A stretch of 64,000 nucleotides of DNA from Acanthochromis polyacanthus (taxonomy: Eukaryota; Chordata; Actinopteri; Pomacentridae). The position numbers and the translations under genes are program-made. The notes under the pieces were generated by a model, which did no database searches, was not told the DNA's origin, and saw nothing but the letters and a program-made list of their open reading frames with translations. Positions 25,039-38,060 of this stretch are shown here, in pieces. The DNA is taken from assembly GCF_021347895.1 (NCBI RefSeq), contig NC_067129.1, positions 30,417,690 to 30,481,689 of the forward strand, written 5' to 3'. Position 1 is the first letter of the stretch. Each line of letters begins with the position of its first letter.

Positions 25039-25476
25039 GGTCAGGGGCCAAAAGTATAATCTGTTTTTCTGACCAAACCAACAAACGAAAAAGGGAAAAA
25101 CAGCTCAATTTTCGTTTTTTCGTTTTCAACCAAAAACGAAAAAACGTTTTTTTTTCTTTCTCAATTCAAAACCAAAAATGAAATCAACACAAGCAAATTA
25201 CGGCCGAATTTCGTTTTTTGGATTTCAATTTTCCGTTTTTTCGTTTCAGGTCTCAAAACGAAAAAGTGGAAGCACGTGACCCCTGACCGTCACGGGTCAA
25301 ATGGACTCCCTACCAAAAGAAAAACCTTACTGATAAATGGATAATAAAAGATAAATTACGTTAAATAGTGTTTTTATTTTTGCACAGTATTTATTATATA
25401 CACTACTAGGCTTGTGATAATGTTAGCAAATAATAATTATTATTATTATTAACAACAATACTACTACTACTACTAC

Positions 25477-25511
<35 letters not shown>

Positions 25512-25730
25512 TAATAATAATAATTACAGGTCTGCTGCCTGGCCTGGATACATCTAATGCGAGGACGCAAGATCGTTAAATGTTCACCTTTGCGATAAGT
25601 GTGACATCAACCGGCACTCCGGTTGATGCTATGTCTGTTGATCATAAAATACGTGGGTCATTTTAACTTTGTGACATGTCAGCTGCATGGCGTGTGCTGA
25701 TGAGAAACTCGGTCGTCCAGGGGCCTGTTT
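25039..25730 (+). repeat. Outer left arm of the foldback
   Basis: It is the inverted partner of 27746-28456. It includes a CTA/ATA microsatellite at about 25430-25525 and ends with GGGGCCTGTTT, which resembles the tip of a Harbinger terminal repeat. Confidence 0.85.
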
Positions 25731-25983
25731 GGTCCGTGTACGTCACCGTCATTCTATTTTCGATTTGGGGTCAAAACACCAAAAACGGATAACGGCCGTT
25801 TCCCGTTTTTCGTTTTCAAAACAAAAATCGGAAAACGGAAAACCAATCCGTTTTCCGATTTTCTTTTTTCAATAAAAACGGATATCAAAAAACAAATTAG
25901 AAGTTAAATTTCATTTTTTGATATCCGTTTTCTAACTACACTTTTGCAAGACAAACATCAGAAATGACGACGTACACGGACCC
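25731..25983. mobile_element. Small inverted-repeat unit within the foldback
   Basis: It starts GGTCCGTGTACGTC and ends GACGTACACGGACC, perfect inverted copies. It holds an inner hairpin whose stem is AAAACGGATATCAAAAAA. A partial inverted copy lies at 27010-27216. It could be a MITE that was present before the larger inversion formed. Confidence 0.65.
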
Positions 25984-26017
25984 ACTCTCCTAGAACCAAA
26001 TCAAAACATAAATGTTG

Positions 26018-26523
26018 TTAACCCTTTAAGCTGCAGTCAATTCCAGCCATTTTCAGTACAAAAAATCGCTAATATTTTATTTTTAAATAAAAAATATGAC
26101 GAGACATACAGGGAACATTGGACGGGCATCGCCAGGTGCATTTCCTTGAAAACGACCTATTCTTGGTAAATATACCGACTTCAAGACATGTTTTGGACGA
26201 AATATTTTACTGACTTGTTTTGTCTGGATGTAAAAGGTTGGATTATGGCCGTTTTTTGTGGAATATTTTCATCTGTGTGCAATAATGAACCCGGAAATGT
26301 GAGTCGCGCTGTGTACGTTGAAGCCGTGTATAGAGAACGGATGGATGAATATTCGTTGTTTGTCGGACAAATGTGTTTTTCTCACCTGCTGTGGTAATCA
26401 CATCTGAAAGTGGTTTATACCGGCGGATTCATGAGAATCTAAGCTTTCCATCGGCATATAGTGTTTGTATAATCGGGTTTGCAGCCGTCGGACATTCTTT
26501 AAATTCCTATGCAAATTAGTAAG
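26018..26523. other. Possible piggyBac-type terminus in the foldback loop
   Basis: TTAACCCTTTAAGC at 26018 resembles one end of a piggyBac-type non-autonomous element. No matching opposite end (GGGTTAA with the inverted sequence) was found before 27010, so it would be a fragment. The loop otherwise has no gene. Confidence 0.3.
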
Positions 26524-26543
26524 TGTACCGCCGGCGGTACACT
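26522..26543. repeat. 22-bp perfect palindrome
   Basis: The core is GTGTACCGCCGGCGGTACAC with one further matching base pair on each side. Confidence 0.95.
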
Positions 26544-27419
26544 GAAGTTTTTAAACTGCACAAACACATAGTGCTTCTCTTACATGTTAACGTGCTTGGT
26601 GGTAGGGTCCATGCAGGGATCTTACCCTTAACCCTGCCCTCACAAGCCTTGACATTTCTTGATGACAGGTAGCCGGTCATCATTTTGCGGCCAAATGATG
26701 ATCCAGTCTGGAAGAACATTTGATGTTGAAAATTGTGTATTCTGAGCTAGAGCACCCAGAAGGTGGCGATGTTCACATTATTACTATGACATTCAGATAC
26801 AGTGGATGAGATTGTTCACAAAGTAAATAAAAACTAGGCATGCAATTATGATAGACCGCTTCGGCAGTGCTGTTCTGACTATTACATTTATTTCTTAAGT
26901 CACTCTGCTAGTCCTGTGAATAAATAAGACAGCAGTGAAATCCATTGTACCCAATTTGCTTGCCCTTTGGGGTAACTCTTGTAATATTGGGCTATAAAAA
27001 TAATAAATAAATAAAAAACGGATATCAAAAAATGAAATTTAACTTCTAATTTGTTTTTTGATATCCGTTTTTATTGAAAAAAGAAAATCGGAAAACGGAT
27101 TGGTTTTCCGTTTTCCGATTTTTGCTTTGAAAACAAAAAATGGGAAACGGCCGTTATCCGTTTTTGGTGTTTTGACCCCAAATCGAAAATAGAATGACTG
27201 CGACGTACACGGACCCTGTTTCACGAAGCAGGTTCAAGAAACTCTGAGTTTCATCCTCAACTCTGAGTTGATCTACTCTGAGATAGAAAACTCTGAGTTT
27301 TCGGTTTCACAACGGCTGATATGAGTTGAGTTAATCAACTCGGAGTAGTTTGACCCGGAGTTAAGCGCGTGCACCGCAACTCTGAAAAGACAGCATCAAT
27401 GGAGCCCCGATTTGACGAG

Positions 27420-27573
27420 TCACCATGGAAACGGGGAAGCAAAAGGCTGGTTTTTGAACTGGAAGTTTTTAACGCGCTCATATGGCGAGTTTGAACACGT
27501 TTTTAGAAAGAAGTGCAACACCGCTGCAGCTGCAAAAGAGAGAGAGACGGCGTGGAGAACAGCCCGGATCAAT
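27420..27573 (+). pseudogene. Harbinger Myb-like protein exon, relic
   Basis: PIF/Harbinger elements carry a second gene for a Myb/SANT-like DNA-binding protein. Here FELEVFNALI and, after a frameshift, GEFEHVFRKKCNTAAAAKER match the conserved N-terminal helix region of that protein. GTAAG follows at 27574, as at the usual exon end. Upstream lies CCTGTTTCACGAAGCAGG, a Harbinger-type terminus at 27217. The rest of the gene is missing. It lies only in the right arm of the foldback, which makes the arms unequal. Confidence 0.6.
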
Positions 27574-27745
27574 GCGTAAGTTTAAATGTAGTCCTTTGTA
27601 ATCGTAATAATATTACAGCGAAAAACTGTCTAAATGGTAGCCTAGTAAGTTAAGGGAAACGGTTCTTTTCGAGCTGCCTCATCCAGCTGTTCTCAACACG
27701 TAAAGCGGCATGAAGGAGCAGCAGTTCTACTCCAAGCTCCTCCCG

Positions 27746-27946
27746 GACGACCGAGTTTCTCATCAGCACACGCCATGCAGCCGACATGTCACAAAGTTAA
27801 AATGACCCATATTTTATGATCAACAGACATAGCATCAACTGGAGTGCCGGTTGATGTCACACTTATCGCAAAGGTGAACATTTAACGATCTCGCGTCCTC
27901 GCATTAGATGTATCCAGGCCAGGCAGCAGACCTGTAATTATTATTA

Positions 27947-27998
<52 letters not shown>

Positions 27999-28456
27999 CA
28001 TTATTCTTATTATTATTATAGTAGTAGTAGTAGTATTGTTGTTAATAATAATAATTATTATTATTTGCTAACATTATCACAAGCCTAGTAATGTATATAA
28101 TAAATACTGTGTAAAAATAAAAACGCTATTTAACGTAATTTATCTTTTATTATCCATTTATCAGTAAGGCTTTTCTTTTGGTAGGGAGTCCATTTGACCC
28201 GTGACGGTCAGGGGTCACGTGCTTCCGCTTTTTCGTTTTGAGACCTGAAACGAAAAAACGGAAAATTGAAATCCAAAAAACGAAATTCGGCCGTAATTTG
28301 CTTGTGTTGGTTTCGTTTTTGGTTTTGAATTGAGAAAGGAAAAAAAAACGTTTTTTCGTTTTTGGTTGAAAACGAAAAAACGAAAATTGAGCTGTTTTTC
28401 CCTTTTTCGTTTGTTGGTTTGGTCAGAAAAATAGATTATACTTTTGGCCCCTGACC
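27746..28456 (-). repeat. Outer right arm of the foldback
   Basis: It is the inverted partner of 25039-25730, including an inverted (ATT)n tract at about 27935-28075. Confidence 0.85.
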
Positions 28457-28479
28457 TTTATTCCAGATCTTCAGTATTT

Positions 28480-29456
28480 CAGACACTACTTCTTGATATG
28501 AAATGTGGCTTCTCAGTGTTTTTTCAGTTCCTTAGTTTTTCTTTAATTCATGACATTCCAATTTTTCTGTTAATTTCAAATAATTAATTATTATTTGAAT
28601 GTAAATATTAGTAACTTCTAAAATTCTGAATAATTAGTTTAAACAAACAGATAATATCCAGTAAAATCCCCCCTCCAAAAAATATTTATTTACATGGTAG
28701 CTGTATAAAAATAAATAAAAATAGACAAAAACTGTGAGTAGTATCTATATCCAAAATATGTATTTTTATAAGTTGTGACAATATTTGTACTTAATGGTCA
28801 ATATTTGACCATAGCTCTCTTTTTTTTGTCTGTTTGTTCCTTTGGTATTTAATTTAGGATGTTGCAATGTCTCAGTCAATTGAAATAATCAATTATTATT
28901 TAAATAAAAATAAATATGTATATTAATAATTTTAAAAAATAATTAATATGCTATTTAAGCATATTAAGCATTTTTTACTGTTTTTAAATTAAAAAAAAAT
29001 AATGAATAGTAAATTCGCCCAAAAAAAATATGTATTTGCATGTAAATGTAAACAAAAAAATAAAACCAGACAAAAACTGTCCACATCAAAAATAAGCATC
29101 TTTGCAGTTGTAACTGTTTTTTGACTGTTAATTTGTTTCTTTATTTTTGAATATTTTCAACAATAAATAGATAAAAAATATCTAATAAATTCCCCATTTG
29201 TAATTTACATGTTAACTGTATAAAAATATTTTTTTAAATTTATAAATATTGGATTTTTTTTAGAAGTTGTAATCTTTTGTTGTTTTATTTTTGTTTTCAG
29301 TTTATTGTATTTGTTTAAATTTATTTATTTTAGGAAATTTGACCAGAAAAATCACAGTTTTTACTATATTTAAATCTGGAGGCGAAAAAACATCATAGAA
29401 TAGATATTTATTATAATAAAGTTTTTGGGCATTTTTGAACATTGCTGTTTCCTACA

Positions 29457-29487
<31 letters not shown>

Positions 29488-31150
29488 CATTTATTGCTTC
29501 TGGCACCTTTCTGACAGATCATAACTTTTCATTTACACATTGTTCTTTTCTCTACAGTGTAGGTGGATAATATACATATTTATTAAGTATATTTATAAAC
29601 AGTTTCTGGAATCGATCAGGGAAGAGGTGAAGAAGATCTTTGTGTTACAGAAACTAAGCTGTGTGAGTCAGTTGTTGTGTTTTCTATGGGTTACATTTTA
29701 AAATACCTTTTTAACTGCAAAAACTCCATCTTTGGAATATTTCCATCTGCAGCCTTGAGAACTGTATAAACGCAAATACATTCCTTCATGGTTTACATGA
29801 AAGCGTCGACTGTTTGGGTGTGAAATGCAACCAAATCACCAAAATAAACCCCAAACCAGAATCCCCTTAATAAAATATGAGCTGCCTTTGTCAGAGTCTC
29901 TGGAACATGGACTGTATTGTGTGTTTGCTTTGCTACTCTCTCTTTCTGTAACTTCATGGCTCATGTGTAAAATGAGGTTATTATTGATGAATGATTCATG
30001 CATGAGGAGGGTTCATCACTAATTCACTTTACTAAAGAGACCAGCATGCATGATGTTCCTGCCATCGCCATCGAGGCGTAACTTTGTTCACTTTAACTCA
30101 AAGCCTGTCGTAAAACCACACAGAAGACCAAACACGAACCTCCATGGAGCTGAAATGAGGCAGCAGCTACTTTTACCCGTCTTTATTTTATTTTTCATAT
30201 TTTTGTTATTCATAGTCTTAATTATAGGAGCAATATACTACACTCTTAAATAAAAAACAGCAAAATAATGTAATAAATAATACATAATATGTAGTAAAAT
30301 CCCAGTTATCCTCATACATGTTAACTCTGAAAAAAAAATTTAAAAAATGTACAAGGCCAGAACTGTGAATAACAGCCCCATCAAAACTATGTTTTTTATA
30401 CAGTGTAATGTTTGTGTTTCAGGTTAGTCTGTTTAATTTATTTATTTTTAGAATATTTGATCATAAAGTCACTGTGCTTACTGTATTTAAAACTGCAAAA
30501 AACATTTAAAAAATTATTCATTGTCTTAATTATAAGACTAATAATAAATAAAAGCTAAATCTCATTAGTCAGTGACATTTGCACGCTGCAGAAAACGTGC
30601 ATTTCAAATGATTTTAGATGTTGCAAGTAATCAGTTAAATTGTAATAATTCATTATTATTTGAAAAAAATAAATATGTATTTGAAGAATTTTTAAAAAAT
30701 GCTGATTTTTGTTCAAGCTGTTTTGTTAAATAAAAAAGCAAAATTAAATAATAAACAATAAATAAATAAAAATAAATAATGCATAATAGGTGGTGAAATC
30801 CTCATTATCTGTCTACATGTTAACCGTAAAAATATTTTTTAAATTCTCAAAATTAAATTTTTGTGCGTGTGTTTTTCACTTTAGTCTATTTTATTTATTT
30901 TAATTTTTTTTACTTTGCGATATTTGACCAGAAAAATCTCAGTTTTTACTATATTTAATTCTTTCAAAAAAAACGTTAATAGAATTTATTGTTTTTATCA
31001 TTTTTGAACATTGCTGTTTCCTACCTTTTATAAATTTATTTATTGCCTCTGGCACCTTTCTGACAGATTTTCACGAGTCTTTTACGTATTTTCCTTTTCT
31101 TTTCAGTGTAGCTGGACAACATGCATATTTATACAGGACATATTTGACTT
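28480..31150. repeat. AT-rich degenerate repeat region
   Basis: Related AT-rich segments recur. For example, AACATTGCTGTTTCCTAC, then TCTGGCACCTTTCTGACAGA and TACAGTGTAG-like text, occurs at about 29440-29570 and again at 31010-31120. Other shared pieces are TTGACCAGAAAAATC and ATTTACATG-TAACTGTA. Copies are diverged and unevenly spaced. Open frames at 29825-30253 (65 and 67 codons) have no recognised domain. Confidence 0.55.
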
Positions 31151-32410
31151 TATATGTAAATTATGATGTGCATTTTCAAGTTTTTGGGTTTACACACTAA
31201 AAATGCTATCATTAGTTAAACAACAACTGAAAAAACTGAGTGAGGAAGAGAAAGATTCCCACTTTTACAGCCTGAATGTCTGTTTTTCTGTTTTAGATTT
31301 CCTCGTGTGCATGAAATCAGGTTGAAAGGTCACATTTGCCAGAATCGATCGCTTTACCCAAAGGATTGGGAAGATTTATTCACTTTAACACGCTAAGAAC
31401 AAGGCTTTGTTGTGGTGAGTTAACACGATGAAAGTCTAAAAATAAACGGCGAATCAAGAGATGTTATAAAACAAGCCTCTACTTCAACATAAATGAGTCA
31501 TTTATTGCTGCTGACACATTAAAGCAGCAGCGTCCTTTTAGTAATTAATGAGATTCTGGTGTAAAAACAGGAGACAAAGCCCCAGTGAAATGTTGAGACA
31601 TCAGTATCATTACACTTGACAAAATGGAGAATCGGTTAACGGCACGAGAGGAGAAAAAACCTCCACTTTATCTGGAGTGAAACGGCCGAGTTTCTGCGTC
31701 ATTGTTGTCTTTTCAAAGGAACGTCATCCTCCTCATGAGATTCTTATCGTAGCGAGTGAAAGAGAACAAAACCTCTGATGCTCGTCTTTTTGCTCTCGGT
31801 TCTTTTGTCTCTCTATCATTCTGCTGCCTCTCACTTCTCCCCTCTTACACAAGACTTCATTATAATCAAAAATGATCTGACTCATCCTTTGTTTCCACAT
31901 TTCACCTACATTTCCAGTGTTGTGCTAAAAAGTCATCATTCGTCACTGTGCTTTATTTCTTTAGCCTGCTGTTCGACCTGGATTATAACCAATCCAGTTG
32001 GCTTTATTTTGCTGAAATAGCTTTAAAGGACTTTTTCAACCCTTTTAATGCAGTTTTACGTTTGTCAGCCACAACATCGTGACTGAAATAACCAATTTCA
32101 TTCCCGAGGTCACATTTATAGGAAAACACAGTCCTCCGCCAAGGCTGCTCAGTCGTTTTATCATTTTAGATGGATGAAAACTTGAAAGAGATTTGTTGTG
32201 CTACTTCCCTTCGTTTTCACCGTCTTTTTACAAACTCTGCACAACACCTCGGTCTGTTCCGTGTCCGACCTTGCATATCCAAACCAAGTCCATACTACTG
32301 AAGTCACGGTACCCTTTTTTGCACAATATCATCCTCATTTTCTTCTCCTTTCTCCACCTCCATCTCTCATGCGTATCCCTTCCCTGTCGTATCTGTTTCA
32401 TAGACTGTAT
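31151..32410. other. Non-coding, nothing recognised
   Basis: Short frames (80-83 codons) at 31778-32020 and 32193-32444 are hydrophobic or low-complexity and overlap frames on the other strand. A fragment of the 21563 repeat family is at 32130-32170. Confidence 0.4.
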
Positions 32411-33150
32411 ATATAGTGGACGTAGCATCTGGCTCCAGAATTGAAGCAAACCCGGAAGTGTCAAAAACTTGCAATATCCCGCCGTCCGCTAGGGTTGGCT
32501 CCAAAAAGCTTTTTCTCCATAGACCCCAATTCATTTTTGGAAAAAATAAAATTTGATAGACTGATGTTCTACAGCTCAGGATTTTTTTCCCGTTAGTTTT
32601 CATGGTCAAAATGAGAGATCAGGTGGCCGATCTTAAAATAAATCAATACTGAATTTTAAATAAATCGTTAAAGTTGGCGGAGCCAGGGGGCGTGGCTATA
32701 CTTGATGGACAGCAACAGAAGCCTCTGCGGTAAAACGTGGGCGGGATCAGCGAGTCCTCAGCCAATCCTGCCCCTAGTTGCTCTCCGGTCCAGCCTGTTT
32801 GATGACGCTTTTTACGTCACTGGCTCCAAAAAATCCAAAACGGCAACCAGGAAGTAGCAAAATCCGGGCTTCATTTTCTCGGCGTTGAAACCAACGGGTG
32901 ACGTCACGGTTAGTTTACGCCTGATCTGTTTGTGTGTTCTTCGTCTATTGCTCAATTGTAAGAGAATGTTGACTGTAGACTGTGCTACAGCGCCAGTCCT
33001 CCTGGTATGGCGACTGTGTGTAATACACGTGTCGGGTAAAAACAGCGGAGGGACATTAACATTAAACTCAATGTTGAGATTTAATTTTTTACACATCGAT
33101 TGAAAAAATAAAATTGAATTAATCGAATTAATTCGATATATCGCCCAGCT
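32411..33150. repeat. Probable interspersed repeat
   Basis: The stretch opens with TATATATAGTGGACGTAGCA and TGAAGCAAACCCGGAAGTG and includes GGGGGCGTGGC. Its right end carries AATTCGATATATCGCCCAGC. I know these strings as recurrent in fish genomes, but I could not define both ends. Open frames inside are overlapping and unassigned. Confidence 0.4.
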
Positions 33151-33154
33151 CTAC

Positions 33155-33415
33155 AATCATGTATTCTGCATGTTACATTATGTACGCATATGAATCATGT
33201 GACCTAAATATGTAGCCGCGGCGGGAACTGATGGGACTCAGAAACACCTCCACAATTTAATCAGTTGTTCCTTGTATAATTTCCGATGGATAAGTCCATA
33301 GTGGTGGATTTGTAGTAGGATCACAATCATGTGATCATCAACAGGCAGATGATGTAGTGTTTACTTGTTGTCATGGTTACATTGGTGCCACTATCTCGCA
33401 ATGATACAGAAATCT
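33155..33415 (-). repeat. Copy of the 21563 repeat family, inverted
   Basis: GTGGTGGATTTGTAGTAGGA and TTGTTGTCATGGTTACA are shared with the reverse complement of about 21700-21925. Confidence 0.75.
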
Positions 33416-33433
33416 TGTTGTCTAAGTTGTGTC

Positions 33434-34246
33434 ATTTGATTTTCACTTTCTAGTGCCGCAGATTCATAACTCACAACTGAAGGATGTGCTTCTCTTTTCT
33501 TTGTTCATGCGACATCAGATTTTATAGAACACACTGGAAATCACTCCTGAGCAGTTTTTCAAAAATCAAAGAAAAATACCTTGGCTTGTTTCAAACACTT
33601 TCTTAACCTTGATTTAACTTCTTCCTTGATTTGCTGCCTCAGTAAACATTTTCGAAATAAATTTATAGCTTTAAGACATTTATAATAGAGGATGATGCTA
33701 ATTTATTAAATCATGGTTGAATTTAGAGGAAAATAAATCGGAAATAAGGTTTTAGGGTGGGGCTAATGGTTCTTAAACAGATCCAGCTATTGCTTTTAAC
33801 ATTGAAAAACCCAGACTGTTTGGGCCCAATTTCAAATTCAAAGCATCAGAATGGTAGTCTACAATCTAATGAGTGAGTACGTCCTCAGTTTTAATTAGAT
33901 ATACAACTGTTTCTGTCACTTTTGGTTTTTAGAACCACCTGCAGTGCTATAAACACCGTCCTGTTTAGACTATAATGGCGTCTTTCCCGTCTTTATGTCA
34001 GCCTTTGCATGCCACCTGTAAATACCTACACTTGTCTTCCAACAGCAAACGGCTCTGAAAAGGTCATTTTCATCCAACCTGCCGTGTCAACGTGTCAGAA
34101 AAATGTACCTTTTGAGAAAAACAAGCGAGCAGCTGTAGCCCGGAGTGGCGGCGCAGACTAACCGGCTCAAAGTGTGACTGCAGCGGTGGCAGCTGTTGTT
34201 TCTTTCTGCATCTTGTTGAACTTCTTTATGGACATGCTCGTGTGTT
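33434..34246 (+). repeat. Dispersed duplication, copy 1 (uninterrupted)
   Basis: About 33616-34246 matches 44816-45305 plus 46536-46692 at high identity. The preceding part, 33434-33615, matches 35631-35803. The sequence ...GCCGTGTCAACGTGTCAG... here is the unoccupied form of the site split in copy 2. No coding motif was seen. Confidence 0.9.
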
Positions 34247-34472
34247 TTTCTCTCCAGTTCTGTCTTGGAGATCTTCAGTTTTTCCGCTACTTGTCTCTCA
34301 TACCAGTTTCCAGTGATGGCTGCCTTTGTGGCCTCATCTAATTCAGGGGTGTCTGTGGGCCAAATCTAAAATCTAAAAATTACAGAGAAGACACTAACTT
34401 CAATCTGTAAATTTGTAAAACTATAAATTTAAAATAATTTCTGGACGAGTTGTTTTGATCATAAAGTAAGAT

Positions 34473-34870
34473 CGCTCATTGTTCTTTTGTCATTTTGTGT
34501 CTCATTTTTGTAATATTTTGTCTCGTTTTTGTTGTTTTTTCTGTCATTTTGTGTTTTCCTTAATTTTGTTTTTCTTTCTGAGCATCATTTTTGTAATTTT
34601 TGTGTTTTTTTGTCTCGCTGGTGTTGTTTGTATATTTTTTTGTTCATTCTTGTCATTTTTTGTTTCATTTGTGTCAGTTATGGAATTTTTGTCTTCTTTT
34701 TGTCGTTGGTATATTTTTTGGTCGCTTTGTCATTTTCGTCTAACTTTTTGTCTTTTTTGTTTTGTGTCGTTTGTCTCATTTAATTTCTCGCTTATATTGT
34801 TTTTGTCTCATTTCTGTAATGTTTTGTCTTGTGTTTGTTGTTTTTTGCCTGTTTCATCTCACTTTTGTCA
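34473..34870. repeat. TTTTGTCTCATTTTTGT-like degenerate array
   Basis: Variants of TTTTGTCTCATTTTTGTAAT repeat over about 400 bp. The 135-codon open frame across it is low complexity and not a gene. Confidence 0.85.
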
Positions 34871-35630
34871 TTTGATCATGAAATAAATTACTATATAGTT
34901 CACTTCCAGATGCCAGAAACTAAATGTTTTGCTCCTTTGTAGACAGTCTGTGATCTGTAGGTTAGAAATTAAATAAAGCATGGGTTGTTTAATATTTTTT
35001 TCCATGACTGTTTATGTCTATTCATTAATTCAGTCATCAATCAGTTGTGTCAGATACTGCTATTTGACAAAAAAATGTGATTAATCACGATTAATTCATT
35101 ACAAAGCCAATTTTTATTTCGCGCTTTGGCTGCAAACACAGAAACATAATTTGGCGTATTTGAACATTAAGGCTGCTTGATTCAGATTAAAGCTGCTGTC
35201 TACTTATAGAAAACTGCACAAAGCAGCTTTAGCATGAAGCACAGTCAGTTTTTAGCAGACGATCACCGCTCTGTTGTGCTCAAACTCTCTTTAGCTCACG
35301 TTTGTTTCAGCTGATGGGCTCATACGTGTTTCAATAAAGTGGATTTTTGAACCCTCGTTCATGAGAATTTCTGAGGCCGGTGTTGCTCATTCCAGTCACG
35401 TCGCTGACCGTGTGCTAATTGGGCTGATTAACCCCTTCACCCCTGCAGGACTCGTCACGCCGAGCTGTTTCACATCACTTAGCTCTGTTTGAAATTCTGT
35501 TCCACATCCCCAACGTTTGCAATATGAAGCTAACTGCATTAAAAAAATGATGCACAAACACTTAACAGACGCGACATATTTCAGTTGAATAAGGCAGAGC
35601 AAATTAGAAAACTCGTTATCTAACCTGCAT
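34871..35630. other. Non-coding, nothing recognised
   Basis: No gene or repeat family was recognised. Confidence 0.45.
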
Positions 35631-35803
35631 CATTTCGTTTTCACTTTCTAGTGCCGTGGATTCATTACTCAAAACTGAAGGATGCGCTTCTCCTATCTTT
35701 GCTTATACCCCGTCAGATTTAATAGAACACACTGGAAGTCGCTCCTGAGCAGTTTGTTTAATCAAAGTAAAATACCTCGGCTTGTTTAAGACCTTGATTT
35801 GAA
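35631..35803 (+). repeat. Second copy of the 33434-33615 segment
   Basis: TTCACTTTCTAGTGCCG and GAACACACTGGAA are shared, with ordinary substitutions. It lies about 2.2 kb downstream in the same orientation. Confidence 0.85.
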
Positions 35804-36353
35804 CACATTCATCTACATTCTTAAAGTATGTTGTTACCATAAAAACAGGCAGAAAAATGGATTCATGTTCACATCATCACCACGTTTAGTCACTGTGAGT
35901 CAAAAGAGCACTCAGAGACCTTTAATGAAGGATGAACAAACTCTTTCTCTCTGTCAGTTTGGTTAATTTTACAGTTTGTTCTATAAGTAACACTTCAGGC
36001 AGCTGCAGAAAAATGAATATGAAAGCATCAAAACACTTTTTTAACCCAAAAATCAGATGGGAGTTTGTTGTTTTTTTTAAATCTTCAAAATCACAGTTTA
36101 CCAGTTTCACAAAATGGAAAAATGGAGAAATTTTCAACTTTCCAACGTTACCTGAACTAATCGTGACAGATCATCCCATCATGAGCTTAAAATCGAGATT
36201 TTCAAACAAAATCATTTTTTTCCAGATTAATGTCGCACATTTTAACCTTTTAAGCCGACTTCTACAGCATATTTTACACATTAAAAAAAACAAATAATCA
36301 TTTAATGATTTGCTATATAGTGATAAGAATCATTACAGTTAATATATAATATA
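35804..36353. other. Non-coding, nothing recognised
   Basis: A 121-codon frame at 35932-36297 opposes another frame and has no domain. A short AT tract lies at 36342-36356. Confidence 0.4.
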
Positions 36354-36355
36354 TA

Positions 36356-36568
36356 CACACGTGGACAAAATTGTTGGTACCCCTCAGTTAAAGAAGGAAA
36401 AACCCACAATTCTCACTGAAATCACTTGAAACTCACAAAAGTAACAATAAATAAAAATTTATTGAAAATTAAATAATCAAAAACAGCCATTACTTTTGAA
36501 TTGTTGATTAACATAATTATTTAAAAAAACAAACTAATGAAACAGGCCTGGACAAAAATGATGGTACC
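36356..36568 (+). repeat. Tc1 left terminal inverted repeat
   Basis: The outer box is CACGTGGACAAAATTGTTGG and the inner box CTGGACAAAAATGATGGTAC. These are the expected transposase binding sites. Confidence 0.95.
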
Positions 36569-36634
36569 TCTATAAAAGATTGAAAACTATTTGACCAAAG
36601 TGACATGATTAACTCAGGTGTGTCATTTAATTGA

Positions 36635-37771
<1,137 letters not shown>

Positions 37772-37777
37772 GTTATG

Positions 37778-37990
37778 GGTACCATCATTTTTGTCCAGCC
37801 CTATTTCATTAGTTTGTTTTTTTAAATAATTATGTTAATCAACAATTCAAAAGTGATGGCTGATTTTGATTATTTAATTTTCAATAAATTTTTATTTATT
37901 GTTACTTTTGTGAGTTTCAAGTGATTTCAGTGAGAATTGTGGGTTTTTCCTTCTTTAACTGAGGGGTACCAACAATTTTGTCCACGTGTG
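37778..37990 (-). repeat. Tc1 right terminal inverted repeat
   Basis: It is the inverted copy of 36356-36568, with 4 differences seen. Confidence 0.95.
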
Positions 37991-37997
37991 TATAGTG

Positions 37998-37998
37998 T

Positions 37999-38031
<33 letters not shown>

Positions 38032-38060
38032 TTATTATTATCATTATTATTATTATTGTA
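37998..38060. repeat. (AAT)n microsatellite
   Basis: A run of AAT units directly beside the Tc1 insertion, followed by an ATT run. Confidence 0.95.

Larger units (their letters stand above)
25039..28456. mobile_element. 3.4-kb long-inverted-repeat (foldback) element
   Basis: The left end GGTCAGGGGCCAAAAGTATA pairs with the right end over roughly 690 bp (25039-25720 with about 27746-28456). TTTATT flanks it on both sides (25033-25038 and 28457-28462). A second inverted pair (25731-25935 with 27010-27216) lies inside, so together the arms cover most of the element. The arms share CGTTTTTTCGTTTTC-type runs and an (AAT)n tract. No transposase gene was found. The 6-bp duplication excludes Tc1, piggyBac and standard hAT. 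I leave the superfamily open. Confidence 0.8.

Noticed and set aside
34479..34886. A 135-codon hydrophobic frame
   Set aside because: It is produced by a TTTTGT-rich degenerate array and has only low-complexity Phe/Ser/Leu content.
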